Source of the DNA: Pseudonocardia nigra | GTDB taxonomy: Bacteria; Actinomycetota; Actinomycetes; Mycobacteriales; Pseudonocardiaceae | Direction: 5' to 3' | Length of the DNA stretch: 50,886 bases | NCBI RefSeq assembly: GCF_019396355.1 | Contig: NZ_JAHKRK010000032.1 | Span: forward strand, 1 to 50,886 | Part shown: piece by piece, positions 40,432-49,449 of the stretch | How the letters are laid out: each line of letters begins with the position of its first letter | Position numbering within the stretch: the first letter of the stretch is position 1 | Translations under genes and position numbers: made by a program | Notes under the pieces: generated by a model | Databases searched by the model: none | What the model was told of the DNA's origin: nothing | The model's input: only the letters and a program-made list of their open reading frames with translations

Positions 40432-40536
40432 GTGGTTCCTCCCGCCCGTCCCGCAACCGGTGTCACGGGCTACCCCGATCCGGGCGGGCGGACGCCTCGA
40501 CAGCGACGACCGGGTGACGCGCGTGCCCCAACGGGC

Positions 40537-40995
40537 TCAGCCGGAACCGAGCGCGCTGCCGAGATCCGGGTGGGTCGAAAGCAGGCTGTCGACGCCGGTG
40601 GCCGTGAGCGGCCGCACCACCGCCGGGGCGGAACCCGTGACGACGCGCAGCGTGCGACCCCGCTGGTCGGCCTCCCAGCTGGCGTCCACCAGCACGGCGA
40701 TCCCGGTCGACCCCATGAACGTCACCCTGGTCAGGTCCACGACCACGGGCTCCGTCGCCTGCTCGGCGAGCGCGTCGGCGAGCATCGCGCGCAGCCGCGG
40801 CCCGGTTGCGACGTCGAGCTCCCCGGTCACCGTCAGCACGAGCGCGTTCCCGTGGCTGCTGCGCCGGATCGTGAGCAGCTCCGCGTCGCCCGTGCCTTCG
40901 TCGCCTTCGTCCACCACCCGCAGGACCCTACGCAGGGTCGCGGACGTCCGCAGCGCCACCCGACAACGGTGGAGCCGGGCCGCGATCGTGACCAC
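40537..40995 (-). CDS. STAS-domain protein (anti-sigma factor antagonist-like)
   Basis: 152 residues from the longest start at 40995; the true start may be a later GTG, since the first 35 residues are atypical. The STAS domain spans about 42-140: L-V-L-T-V-T-G-E-L-D-V-A-T-G-P, V-V-V-D-L-T-R-V-T-F-M-G-S-T-G. The Ser in M-G-S-T-G-I is the usual phosphorylation site of anti-anti-sigma factors. No kinase/anti-sigma gene is adjacent. Confidence 0.83.
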   Translation of the reverse strand: MVTIAARLHRCRVALRTSATLRRVLRVVDEGDEGTGDAELLTIRRSSHGNALVLTVTGELDVATGPRLRAMLADALAEQATEPVVVDLTRVTFMGSTGIAVLVDASWEADQRGRTLRVVTGSAPAVVRPLTATGVDSLLSTHPDLGSALGSG

Positions 40996-41013
40996 GGCCC
41001 GGCTCCGTGGCGC

Positions 41014-42435
41014 TCAGCCCCGGTACGAGGGCTGGGTCTGGACGTTGAGCTCGTCGAACTTCACGCGGTCCGCGCCCGCGACGAGCGGGTCACGGATCTC
41101 GAGGACGTCGAGGCCCTTCTGGATGTCCGAGGAGTAGATGTGGCCGTTGTACCAGTAGGCCGACCAGGAACCGCCCAGCACCAGCTCCTCGGCCGACAGC
41201 GGCCCGCGCTCCCAGTAGCCGATTTCCACCGGGTTGGCCGAGTCGGTGAAGTCCCACACCGACACGCCGCCCTGGTACCAGGCCTGCACCATGATGTCGC
41301 GGCCCTTGACGGGGATCAGCGACCCGTTGTGGGCCACGCAGTTCTCGGTGTCGGCCTGCGCCCGCGGGATCTTGAAGTAGCTGCGGAACTCCAGGCTGCG
41401 GTCGTCACCCTTGCCGACGATGTCGTAGATCCCGTCCGCCCCGCGGGTGGGCCCGATCGCCGGGTTGCAGGTGGGCGCGCCGCCGCCGCCGAGCTCGTCG
41501 GTGAAGACGACCTTCGTGCCGTCGTTGTTGAACGTGGCCGAGTGCCAGAAGGCAAAGTTCTCGTCGTCCTGCACCCGCTCGATGACGCGCGGCGCCAGCG
41601 GGTCGCTGATGTCCATCAGGACGCCGTCACCCATGCACGCCCCCGCGGCGAGGCCCTTCGAGGGGTAGACGGTGATGTCGTGGCAGCCGGTGGTGGCGCG
41701 GATGCCCGTCTCGGTACCGGAGCCGGGGTTGCCGCCGTCGGGGAACAGCACGGGCTCCGCGGCGACGTGCGCGCTCGCCGGGTCGGACAGCGGCACCTCG
41801 ACGATCGAGATCTTGTCGTGCGGCGGCTGGCAGTCGGCCAGCTGGGGCGACGGGGAGTAGGACGACACGTACAGGTACACCCGGTCCTTGGCCGGAACCA
41901 GCGTGTGCGTGTGGGAGCCGCAGTCGGTCTCCACGGCCGTGACGTACTGCGGGCTCGCCGGGTCGCTGACGTCGAAGACCTTGATGCCCTCCCAGTAGTT
42001 CACCGGGTCCTCGGTGGCCGTCGACGTGCACGTGTTGTCGCTGCGACGCGAGTCGGTGGACAGGAACAGCAGGTCGCCCGCGATGCTGACGTCGTTCTGG
42101 GAACCCGGGCACAGCACCTGGGAGACGATCTCCGGCTGCCGCGGGTTGGCGATGTCGTAGACGACGAAACCGTCGTAGTTGCCGACGTAGGCGAGGTCGC
42201 CCTGGAAGGCGATGTCGGTACCGAAGGAGTTCACTCCCTCGAACGGCGGCTGCTTGGGGATGTTCGCGATCTGGCGCATGTTCTTGCTGCTGACGATCTC
42301 GTCGACACCGGGGATCTCGCCGGCGTCGGGTGGAGGCGCGGCCGTCGCAGGGGTGGCGAGGCCGAGCCCGGCCAGCGTCAGCATTGCTATCACGGCGCCG
42401 ACGGTCCGACCGGTTCTGGTCCAACGGGGTGACAT
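41014..42435 (-). CDS. Secreted LVIVD-repeat beta-propeller protein
   Basis: 473 residues from ATG 42435 after GGAAGGTGG. A Sec signal peptide (about 1-32) ends in A-T-A-A. The rest shows repeated blades of the form Y-V-G-N-Y-D-G-F-V-V-Y-D-I, K-V-F-D-V-S-D-P, V-L-M-D-I-S-D-P and S-V-W-D-F-T-D, typical of LVIVD repeats. Several Cys could form disulfides, and H-T-H, H-D and W-H-S clusters are present. The role of the family is unknown; it is probably extracellular or envelope-bound. Confidence 0.82.
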   Translation of the reverse strand: MSPRWTRTGRTVGAVIAMLTLAGLGLATPATAAPPPDAGEIPGVDEIVSSKNMRQIANIPKQPPFEGVNSFGTDIAFQGDLAYVGNYDGFVVYDIANPRQPEIVSQVLCPGSQNDVSIAGDLLFLSTDSRRSDNTCTSTATEDPVNYWEGIKVFDVSDPASPQYVTAVETDCGSHTHTLVPAKDRVYLYVSSYSPSPQLADCQPPHDKISIVEVPLSDPASAHVAAEPVLFPDGGNPGSGTETGIRATTGCHDITVYPSKGLAAGACMGDGVLMDISDPLAPRVIERVQDDENFAFWHSATFNNDGTKVVFTDELGGGGAPTCNPAIGPTRGADGIYDIVGKGDDRSLEFRSYFKIPRAQADTENCVAHNGSLIPVKGRDIMVQAWYQGGVSVWDFTDSANPVEIGYWERGPLSAEELVLGGSWSAYWYNGHIYSSDIQKGLDVLEIRDPLVAGADRVKFDELNVQTQPSYRG

Positions 42436-42587
42436 CCGACCACCTTCCGAGCTGATTGGGGGTAACCCACAGCAGGGTTGACTCGGAGTATGCCTGCCGC
42501 TTACATCATGTGAACACCCCTCGGAGCGACAGCTACCCGGGTGACGCAACGGGTCCGAGGACGCCACGAGCGACCGGAGGAGACGCG

Positions 42588-43274
42588 ATGGAACCACGAC
42601 GCAGCCGGCTCCGGCGGGCCGGACGAACGGCACCGGCCCTGCCGGCCGCGGCACTCGTCGTCCTGCTCGGCGGCTGTTCCGGGGCGGGCGCGGCGGTAGC
42701 CGTGCCGTCCGGCGCCGTGCAGCCGACCCCGCCGCCGGTGGTGGTCCCCGGGGCCCCCGGCGAACCCGCGAGGGTCATGCCGGGCGAGGAGGCCGCGGCG
42801 CTGCTGCCCGACGCCGCGCCCACCGAGGCCGACATCCGGTTCCTGCAGCGGATGATCCCGCACCACCAGCAGGCCCTCGACATGGCGGCGCTGGCCCCCG
42901 GGCGGGTGGCCGACCCGGCGGTCGCCGCGATCGCCGACCGCATCCGGGCGGCGCAGGGCCCCGAGATCGCGGTCATGCAGTCCTTGCTCGCCGAGCACGG
43001 GCACGCCGGACATTCCGGCCACGGCGGGCACGACCACGCGGACATGCCCGGCATGGCCACCGAGGCACAGCTCGCGGAGCTCGCGGCGGCGAGCGGCCCG
43101 GCGTTCGACCGGCTCTTCCTCACGCTGATGATTGCCCACCACGAGGGCGCGCTCACGATGGTGGAGGAGCTGCTCACGGGCGGCCGCGACATCCGGGTGG
43201 GCGAGCTGGCCCAGGGCATCGCGGTCACGCAGGCGACGGAGATCGAGCGGATGCGGGCGCTGCTCCCCGAGTGA
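42588..43274 (+). CDS. DUF305 lipoprotein
   Basis: 228 residues. A signal peptide ends in the lipobox L-L-G-G-C near residue 30. A Pro/Val-rich linker follows, then a helical DUF305 domain with R-M-I-P-H-H-Q-Q-A-L-D-M near 93 and L-M-I-A-H-H-E-G-A near 183; these His pairs with Met suggest metal binding. A His/Gly/Met-rich loop lies between (H-A-G-H-S-G-H-G-G-H-D-H-A near 143). Ferritin-like helices and Met/His patches hint at copper handling, which is inference. ATG 42588 follows CCGGAGGAG. Confidence 0.87.
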   Translation: MEPRRSRLRRAGRTAPALPAAALVVLLGGCSGAGAAVAVPSGAVQPTPPPVVVPGAPGEPARVMPGEEAAALLPDAAPTEADIRFLQRMIPHHQQALDMAALAPGRVADPAVAAIADRIRAAQGPEIAVMQSLLAEHGHAGHSGHGGHDHADMPGMATEAQLAELAAASGPAFDRLFLTLMIAHHEGALTMVEELLTGGRDIRVGELAQGIAVTQATEIERMRALLPE

Positions 43275-43382
43275 CGCCTGGGCCGACCCGAGGGAGGCCC
43301 GCTCTGTCCTCCAGACCCTCTGGGCGCGTCGCCGAAGGGGTGCGGCCGGTGCGCATCGCACGCCGGCCCGCTCATTCGGCTG

Positions 43383-43619
43383 CTACCTCGCTTTCGGGTC
43401 CTCATCCGCTTGCTGCTGCGCCATGTGCGCGACTGTGGCGAGGAGGCATGGCCAGCGGCCGCCCGGGGTGCCGTAGCCGGGCACCCGACAGCCCCGGCAG
43501 CGCCCGCCGCCGTCGTGGACGTGTTCGGCGAGCAAGCGGGCACGCATGTCGGGCCAGCGGGTGGCGAGGAGCTCGACAAGGAGCGACGAGGCGTTCTCGC
43601 CTGCGGGTCTGGAGTCCAC
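43383..43619 (-). CDS. Small Cys-containing actinobacterial protein of unknown function
   Basis: About 78 residues from GTG 43619; the start is not fixed by a good ribosome site. The conserved-looking part is R-A-R-L-L-A-E-H-V-H-D-G-G-G-R-C-R-G-C, then G-G-R-W-P-C and a helix L-A-T-V-A-H-M-A. C-x-x-C plus W-P-C with nearby His residues suggests a small zinc-binding protein. I recall similar short proteins in actinobacteria next to XRE/TPR regulators like the one at 43763. It is read opposite to that regulator. Confidence 0.55.
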   Translation of the reverse strand: MDSRPAGENASSLLVELLATRWPDMRARLLAEHVHDGGGRCRGCRVPGYGTPGGRWPCLLATVAHMAQQQADEDPKAR

Positions 43620-43709
43620 GGCATCTGACTGTGCGCGCCCGCCGTGCTCAGCTGGAGGGCACCGGAGGAGCAGCCAGGGGCAACCAGGGGCAGGCACCCC
43701 AGATGCACG

Positions 43710-43736
43710 TTGCAACCGTCGGCAGAACCCTAAGAT
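43710..43736 (+). promoter_or_regulatory. Candidate promoter of the XRE/TPR regulator relic
   Basis: TTGCAA (43710-43715) and TAAGAT (43731-43736) are spaced by 15 bases, a little short for a sigma-70-type promoter. They precede GGAAGGGG and GTG 43763. The -10 hexamer is good; the -35 is uncertain. Confidence 0.4.
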
Positions 43737-43762
43737 CGCCGGGTCGAAACGGAAGGGGACGC

Positions 43763-45159
43763 GTGTCGGGGGAGAACAACAGCGCGCTCCGCGCGGCGCG
43801 CGAGCGAATGCCGTCGCGGCGTGCGCCGGGCGAACACATGACCCGCGCGGAACTCGCCGACGCGGTGAACCGGTACCTATGGGACACCACCGGCTGCCGT
43901 TAGGAGTTGGACGATCATCTGATCGGAAGGAGCGGGGTGTTGTCCGCTACCCGATCCGGGAATACCGCGCCGCGCTGCGGGCCGTGCTCGGCGCGGACAC
44001 CGACGCGGAGCTAGGTTTCCGGGCTCCGGCGCGCCAAGTCGCCACCAGTGCGACCGGCACCCCGCCCACGAGTGCACCGTGGACGCGAGGCACGATCGTG
44101 GCCGATGCGACGACAGTGGTGGAGTGGGACGTGGTGAACCGGCGGGACGCGCTGCGGGCCGCGGCGATCGCCGGGGCCAGCCTGCTCGGGCCACTGACTC
44201 CCTGGCTCGAACCGCTCGCGGCCGGGCCGCTGTCCGCGCGGCGCGGCGCGTTCGCTCTCGCCGAGGTCGAAGCCGTCGAACGCGTGGTCGGCATGTTCCG
44301 GAACTGGGACAAGCCGGGATCGGGATTGGGCCGCACGGCTGTGGTGGGCCAACTGTCCGATGTGGCCGAACGTCTCCGGGACGCACCGGACGGCCCGCTC
44401 ACCGTCCGGATGTTCCTCGCCGCCGCGGAATTGGCGAAGATCGCCGCGTCGATGGCGTTCGACGAGGGTTCGCACCGGATCGCCCAACAGCACTACTTCA
44501 CCGCCGCGCGACTGGCGAAAGCAGGCGACCACACCTCGTACGGAGCGGTCGTGCTTGCCTCCCTCGCCCGGCAATCGTTCGAACTCGGCGTCGCCGACGA
44601 CGGGTTGGAGATCGTTCTCATGGTGGAGCGCGCGACGCGGGACACGGCGACCCCGGCGCTTCGGTCGCTCCTGGCGACCCGTGAAGCTTGGGGGCACGCG
44701 CAGCGCGGCAGCGTCTATGCGTTTCAACGGGCGGTGGACACCGCAGTGCAGTCCCACGAGGACATCGACCCCGGCAACGAGCCGCGCTGGCTGCACAGCC
44801 TCGACGGCGCGGAACTCGCCGGAACGATCGGTGGCCGCTACCGCGAGCTTGCCCGGCACGATCCCCGCCAGGCCGCGCACGCCGCCGAGTATCTCGGGCG
44901 GGCCCTCGCGCTGCGCGACCCGGCCAGGGCGCGCCTTCGGGCGTTCGATCTCGTGTCGCTCGCGCGGGTGCACCTGTTCACCGGGGACCCCGAACAGGCT
45001 GCCGCGACCGTGCGGAACGCGCTGCCGTTCGTGGATCCACAACGCCCCGGTCGCGTCGGGCGGAAACTGATCGACTGGCGCCGGGAAGCGGCGACGTACG
45101 CGTCCGTTCCGGCCATCCGGGAGTCGCGGGACGATATCGCCGCCGTCACGACGGCCTGA
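43763..45159 (+). pseudogene. XRE-type regulator with TPR-like domain, broken by a stop and a frameshift
   Basis: GTG 43763 after GGAAGGGG starts an N-terminus typical of actinobacterial HTH/TPR regulators: A-L-R-A-A-R-E-R-M-P-S-R-R-A-P-G, T-R-A-E-L-A-D-A-V-N. TAG at 43901-43903 stands where Tyr is expected in G-C-R-Y-E-L-D-D-H. About 22 bases later one base is missing in ATCGGAAGGAG (near 43926), after which E-R-G-V-V-R-Y-P-I-R-E-Y-R-A-A-L resumes. The remaining ~410 codons to 45159 are an intact helical, TPR-like domain. Two independent lesions within 30 bp make a sequencing error less likely, although a re-initiated shorter protein is possible. Confidence 0.78.
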
Positions 45160-45179
45160 ACGGAAACGGAGTGCTGCCC

Positions 45180-45656
45180 GTGCGCATCGGAATCACCGGA
45201 CACATGAACCTCACGCCCGCTTCGGTGCCGATCGTCGCTGCCGAGCTGCGCAAGGTGCTCGCCGAATACGGGGAACCGCTCGTCGGCGTGAGCTGTCTCG
45301 CGCGCGGAGCCGACCAGGTGTTCGCGCGCGCGGTACTCGAGCTGGGTGGCCGGCTGGACGTTGTCCTGCCCGCCGCGGACTACCGGGAACGCAAAGTCAA
45401 GCCGGACAACCGCGAGGAGTTCGAGGTCCTGATCGGGCAGGCCGACAATGTGCGCGTGCTGCCGTTCGAGACGTCGAACCGTGACGCGTACGTCGCAGCC
45501 AACGAAGCGGTGCTCACGACCGTGGACGTGCTCGTCGCGGTGTGGGACGGCGCGCCCCCGGACGGCAAGGGCGGCACGGGGGACACGGTGCAGGCGGCGC
45601 GCGGCCGCGGCGTGTCGGTCACCGTCGTGTGGCCCGATGGGGCGCATCGCAGCTGA
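45180..45656 (+). CDS. SLOG-like nucleotide-binding protein
   Basis: 158 residues from GTG 45180; the next in-frame GTG upstream is at 45171. It begins M-R-I-G-I-T-G-H-M-N-L, with G-V-S-C-L-A-R-G-A-D-Q-V-F-A near residue 38 and D-V-V-L-P-A-A-D-Y near 60. Later V-L-V-A-V-W-D-G-A-P and G-K-G-G-T-G-D-T-V-Q-A-A-R occur near 118-140. The Rossmann-like order and G-x-S-x-x-A-R-G-x-D and G-G-T-x-D/E motifs fit the SLOG superfamily (YpsA/LOG relatives), which bind nucleotide-derived ligands. It follows the regulator relic by 20 bp and was probably cotranscribed with it; it remains intact. Confidence 0.7.
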   Translation: MRIGITGHMNLTPASVPIVAAELRKVLAEYGEPLVGVSCLARGADQVFARAVLELGGRLDVVLPAADYRERKVKPDNREEFEVLIGQADNVRVLPFETSNRDAYVAANEAVLTTVDVLVAVWDGAPPDGKGGTGDTVQAARGRGVSVTVVWPDGAHRS

Positions 45657-45715
45657 CCCCCGGGCTTATCGGCCGCGACCTGGGAACAGGCGGGCGACCA
45701 TGCACGCCGAACGGT

Positions 45716-45731
45716 GGCGGTGCCCACCGCC
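45716..45731. terminator. Hairpin between convergent genes
   Basis: GGCGGTG and CACCGCC form perfect 7-nt arms around CC in the 124-bp gap between the SLOG-like gene and the oxidoreductase gene, which converge. The place fits a bidirectional terminator. There is no T-run. Confidence 0.4.
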
Positions 45732-45780
45732 GGAGGTGCGCATGGCCACCAGCGGATATGCACGGTCGGGGAAGAGGCCG

Positions 45781-48700
45781 TCAGGCGTCCAGGGCAGCCA
45801 GGGCCGTCTGCACCCGCTCGCGGAAGTCCGCGACCCTCGCCAGCTTGATGTCCTCGTAGCCGCGGACGACGTCGGGCAGCTCGGCCAGCTCCACCACCGC
45901 GTCCGCCGTGGCGGCGTCGAGGTGGGCGAGCGCGGCCCGCACGGCACCCTGGTACTCGCCCACGAGCTCGCGCTCGACGCGGCGCACGTGCGCGTAGCCG
46001 AACACGTCGAGCGGCGTGCCGCGCAGCTTCCGGGCCGCCCGCAGCGCCCGGAACGCCGGGCCCGCCGTGCGCCGCAGCCGGATCTTGCGAGTCATCCCCA
46101 TCGCCCGCAGCACCGGCGGGTGCAGCAGCACCGAGACCTGGGCGTCCGGGCCGAACTCGGCGTCGCGGCGGGCCTGCTCGACGGGGTCGAGGTGCAGCCG
46201 GGCGACCTCGTACTCGTCCTTGTAGGCCATCAGCTTGTGCAGGCCCGTGGCATAGGCGACGGCGACGCGCTCCCCCGCCTCCGCGCCCGCCCGCTCGGCG
46301 GCGATCACGGCGACCCGGCGCACCTCCTCGGCGTAGCGGCGCGCGTAGGCCTCGTCCTGGTAGCCGGCGAGGTCGGCGACGCGGGTGGCGAGCACGTCGG
46401 CGAGGGCACCGATCGCCCCCGTCGCGGACACGACCGATGCGGCAGCCGGGTCGACCTCGACGACGGCCCGGGCGGGCGTCGCGACGGCGGCGAGCACGGC
46501 GTCGCGGTCGACGACCGCGGCGCGGCCCCAGCGGAACGCCGCGAGGGTCTTCTCCACCGCCGCGCCGCCCCGCCGGATCGCCTCCTCCATCGCCTCGGCC
46601 GACACCGGCAGGCACCCGTGCTGGTAGGCGGCGCCGACGAGCAGCATGTTCGCCGGCATGTGGTCGCCGAACAGCGCCTCGGCGAGGGCCTGCGCATCGA
46701 GGTGCAGCGGGTCGCGGGTGACCGCGGCGATCCGCTCCAGCGCGTCCTCCGGGCCGCCGGGGAGGACGACCCGGCCGGTCACCATCGCCGCCGTCGGCAC
46801 GATGGCGGTGTTCACCACGGCGACCGTGTGCCCGGGGCGCGCGGCCGAGAGGTTCGCCTCGGCGGCCGCGCCGAGCAGGTCGAACCCGACGAGGACGTCC
46901 GCGGTGGCGCGCGAGGCCCGCAACGCGCCGGTGACGGGCTGCTTGGCGATGCGGACGTCGGACACGACCGGGCCGCCCTTCTGCGCCATCCCGGTCTGCT
47001 CGAGCCCGGCCGCGTGCAGGCCGTCGAGGTGCGCGGCCATCTGCAGGATCTGCGAGACCGTCACCACGCCGGTGCCGCCGATGCCGGGCATCCGCAGGAG
47101 CACCTCGTCGCCACCCCGCCGCGGCTGCGGCTCGGGCAGCGCCACCGGCAGCGGCGGCACCTCCTTGCGGCGGCGGGATGCGCTGCCCGGCTCGACGAGC
47201 AGGAACGAGGGGCAGTCGCCCTTGAGACAGGAGAAGTCGGAGTTGCAGGAGGCCTGGTGGATGCGGGTCTTGCGACCGAACTCGGTGGCCACCGGCTGCA
47301 CCGACAGGCAGGTGGAGACGTCCCCGCAGTCGCCGCAGCCCTCGCACACCCGCTCGTTCACCACGACCTTCTCGGCGGGCGTCGGCAGCTGCCCGCGCTT
47401 GCGCAGGCGGCGCTGCTCGGCGGCGCAGCGGTCGTCGTGGATCAGCACGGTGACCCCGTCCACGGCGGCGAGCTCGCGCTCGGCGTCGGCGAACTCGTCG
47501 CGGTGGCGAACGGTCGCGATGGGGTCCAGCCGAACGCCGCGGTAGGTCTGCGGTTCGTCGGTGGTGATGACCACGCGGCGCACGCCCTCGACCGCGAGCA
47601 GCCGGGTCAGCGCGGGCACGTCGAGCCTGCCCTCGGCGCGCTGCCCGCCGGTCATCGCCACGGCGTCGTTGTAGAGGAGCTTGTAGGTCATCGTCACGCC
47701 GGCGGCGACGGCGGCGCGGATCGCCAGCGACCCGGAGTGGTGGAAGGTGCCGTCGCCGAGGTTCTGCACGAAGTGCCGGTCGTCGGTGAACGCGGCCAGC
47801 CCGATCCACTGGGCCCCCTCGCCGCCCATCTGCGTGATCCCGACCTGGTTGCCCCGGCCCCCGCCGTCGAGCGCGACCATCGCGTGGCACCCGATGCCCA
47901 CGCCGACCAGCGTGTCGTCGCCCGCGCGCGTGGAGGTGTTGTGCGGGCAGCCGGAGCAGAAGTACGGGGTGCGCGACGGGACGTCGCCGCCGAGCGTGGG
48001 CCCGGTGATCGTAGGTAGGGCGATGCGCGAGCGGCGCACCGGCGCGAGCGCCTCCACGTGCGCGGCCGCGGCCCGGGGCAGCCGGTCGGGCCCGATCCGG
48101 GCGGCGAGCGCGCGGGCCACGTCGTCGGCACCGAGGGTGCTGCGCGCGGTGAGCAGCGGCCTGCCGGTCCCGTCCCGCCTGCCGACGACCTCCGGCGCGC
48201 CCGGGCGGCGGTAGAGCGCCTGCTTGAGGTGCCCCTCGAGGAACGGGACCTTGTCCTCCACGACCAGCACCTCGTCGAGGCCGACGGTCAGCTCGGCCAG
48301 CGCGTCGGCGTCGACCGGGAAGGGCATTCCGAGCTTGATCAGCCGCAGGCCCAGCGCGTCCATCGCGGCCTCGTCGAGCCCCAGGTCGTCCAGTGCCCGC
48401 TGCACCACGGCGAACGCCGTGCCGGAGGCGAGCACTCCGAGGCGTGCCTGCCGGGCGCTGAACACGACGCGGTTCAGCCCAGCCGTGCGCGCGTAGTCGC
48501 GGGCGAGGTCGAGCCTGCGGGTGAGCATGTCGTGCTCGGCGTCGAGGGACGCGGTGCCGAGCAGCACGGGCGGCGCACCCCGCTCGACGCGCTGCGGGGC
48601 GGGGATGCCGTGGCGCAGCGCCCCGACGTCCACGGTGGCGGACGCGTCGGCGACGTCCGCGATGATCTTCAGGCCGGTCCACAGCCCGCTGGCCCGCGAC

Positions 48701-49272
48701 AGCGCGACGGCGTGCAGCCCGTAGGTGACCACCTCGGCGACCGAGCCCGGGGCGAGCAGCGGCATCGAGAGGCTCTGGCACATCGGCTCGCACGAGCTGG
48801 GCACGGTCGAGGACTTGCTGCCCGGGTCGTCGCCGATGAGCGCGACGGCCCCGCCCAGCGGCGAGGTCCCGGACATGGTGGCGTGCCGGATCGCGTCGGC
48901 TGCCCGGTCGAGGCCGGGGTTCTTGCCGTACCAGAACCCGGCGACGCCGTCGTGCCGGCGCCCCGGCACCTGGCCGAGCAACTGCGTGCCCGCGACGGCG
49001 GTGGCGGCGAGCTCCTCGTTGAGCCCGGGGCGGAACACCACCCCGGCCGGGTCGAGGAACCGGCGCGCCCGGCCCATCTCCATGTCCAGCCCACCCAGCG
49101 GCGAGCCCTGGTAGCCGCTCACGAACACGCGCGTGTCGAGGCCGCGCCCCTCGTCGAGGCGCCGCTGCTCCAGCATCAGCCGGACCAGCGCCTGGATGCC
49201 GGACATCAGGACGCGGCCGCCGTCGGCGGCGTACTTGTCATCGAGCGTCACGGGTGTGGCGACGGTGCTCAC
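45781..49272 (-). CDS. Indolepyruvate ferredoxin oxidoreductase, fused large form
   Basis: 1163 residues. It oxidatively decarboxylates aryl-pyruvates to aryl-acyl-CoA with ferredoxin; the product could include phenylacetyl-CoA. The N-terminal 2-oxoacid oxidoreductase part has V-S-G-Y-Q-G-S-P-L-G-G-L near 48. The thiamine diphosphate region at about 410-560 has F-C-S-G-C-P-H-N-T and G-G-E-G-A-Q-W-I-G. An iron-sulfur region at about 635-700 has C-E-G-C-G-D-C and C-L-K-G-D-C. The gamma domain follows (G-I-G-G-T-G-V-V near 735, E-Q-T-G-M-A-Q-K-G-G near 760), then a C-terminal extension. GTG 49272 follows GAGGGGG. It is divergent from an Lrp regulator. Confidence 0.92.
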   Translation of the reverse strand: MSTVATPVTLDDKYAADGGRVLMSGIQALVRLMLEQRRLDEGRGLDTRVFVSGYQGSPLGGLDMEMGRARRFLDPAGVVFRPGLNEELAATAVAGTQLLGQVPGRRHDGVAGFWYGKNPGLDRAADAIRHATMSGTSPLGGAVALIGDDPGSKSSTVPSSCEPMCQSLSMPLLAPGSVAEVVTYGLHAVALSRASGLWTGLKIIADVADASATVDVGALRHGIPAPQRVERGAPPVLLGTASLDAEHDMLTRRLDLARDYARTAGLNRVVFSARQARLGVLASGTAFAVVQRALDDLGLDEAAMDALGLRLIKLGMPFPVDADALAELTVGLDEVLVVEDKVPFLEGHLKQALYRRPGAPEVVGRRDGTGRPLLTARSTLGADDVARALAARIGPDRLPRAAAAHVEALAPVRRSRIALPTITGPTLGGDVPSRTPYFCSGCPHNTSTRAGDDTLVGVGIGCHAMVALDGGGRGNQVGITQMGGEGAQWIGLAAFTDDRHFVQNLGDGTFHHSGSLAIRAAVAAGVTMTYKLLYNDAVAMTGGQRAEGRLDVPALTRLLAVEGVRRVVITTDEPQTYRGVRLDPIATVRHRDEFADAERELAAVDGVTVLIHDDRCAAEQRRLRKRGQLPTPAEKVVVNERVCEGCGDCGDVSTCLSVQPVATEFGRKTRIHQASCNSDFSCLKGDCPSFLLVEPGSASRRRKEVPPLPVALPEPQPRRGGDEVLLRMPGIGGTGVVTVSQILQMAAHLDGLHAAGLEQTGMAQKGGPVVSDVRIAKQPVTGALRASRATADVLVGFDLLGAAAEANLSAARPGHTVAVVNTAIVPTAAMVTGRVVLPGGPEDALERIAAVTRDPLHLDAQALAEALFGDHMPANMLLVGAAYQHGCLPVSAEAMEEAIRRGGAAVEKTLAAFRWGRAAVVDRDAVLAAVATPARAVVEVDPAAASVVSATGAIGALADVLATRVADLAGYQDEAYARRYAEEVRRVAVIAAERAGAEAGERVAVAYATGLHKLMAYKDEYEVARLHLDPVEQARRDAEFGPDAQVSVLLHPPVLRAMGMTRKIRLRRTAGPAFRALRAARKLRGTPLDVFGYAHVRRVERELVGEYQGAVRAALAHLDAATADAVVELAELPDVVRGYEDIKLARVADFRERVQTALAALDA

Positions 49273-49449
49273 GAAACCCCCTCTGGCGGGCCGGCCGGGT
49301 CGGGCAGAGGACACCGCGCGCCCGGCGGCTGACACAAGTGCCCCCCGCGAATCCGCCGGGAAGACGCAAGGATTTGTCGGCGTGACCCCGCTCGTGCGAG
49401 GTTGTTTGCGACCGGAGAGTACCGACGTCCCGTCCCAGGAGCCCGTGCC
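49273..49449. promoter_or_regulatory. 177-bp divergent promoter region
   Basis: This gap separates the oxidoreductase start (49272) from the Lrp/AsnC start (49450). It should hold both promoters and the Lrp site. GCAAGGATTTGTCGGCGTG near 49367-49385 and GTTGTTTGCGACC near 49402 are the less GC-rich parts. I see no convincing dyad. CCAGGAG precedes the Lrp start. Confidence 0.4.

Noticed and set aside
39481-42432. Long forward open frame across the phospholipase D, STAS and LVIVD genes
   Set aside because: Three reverse-strand genes with signal peptide, catalytic and STAS motifs explain the region; the forward frame has none.
43674-43692. Tandem CCAGGGGCA copies
   Set aside because: Only two copies with a 10-bp period in a GC-rich gap; too little for a repeat array.
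45380-48793. Very long reverse-strand open frame (over 1100 codons)
   Set aside because: It overlaps the oxidoreductase in another frame on the same strand, is extremely Arg/Ala/Pro-rich and has no family motifs; a GC-content shadow.
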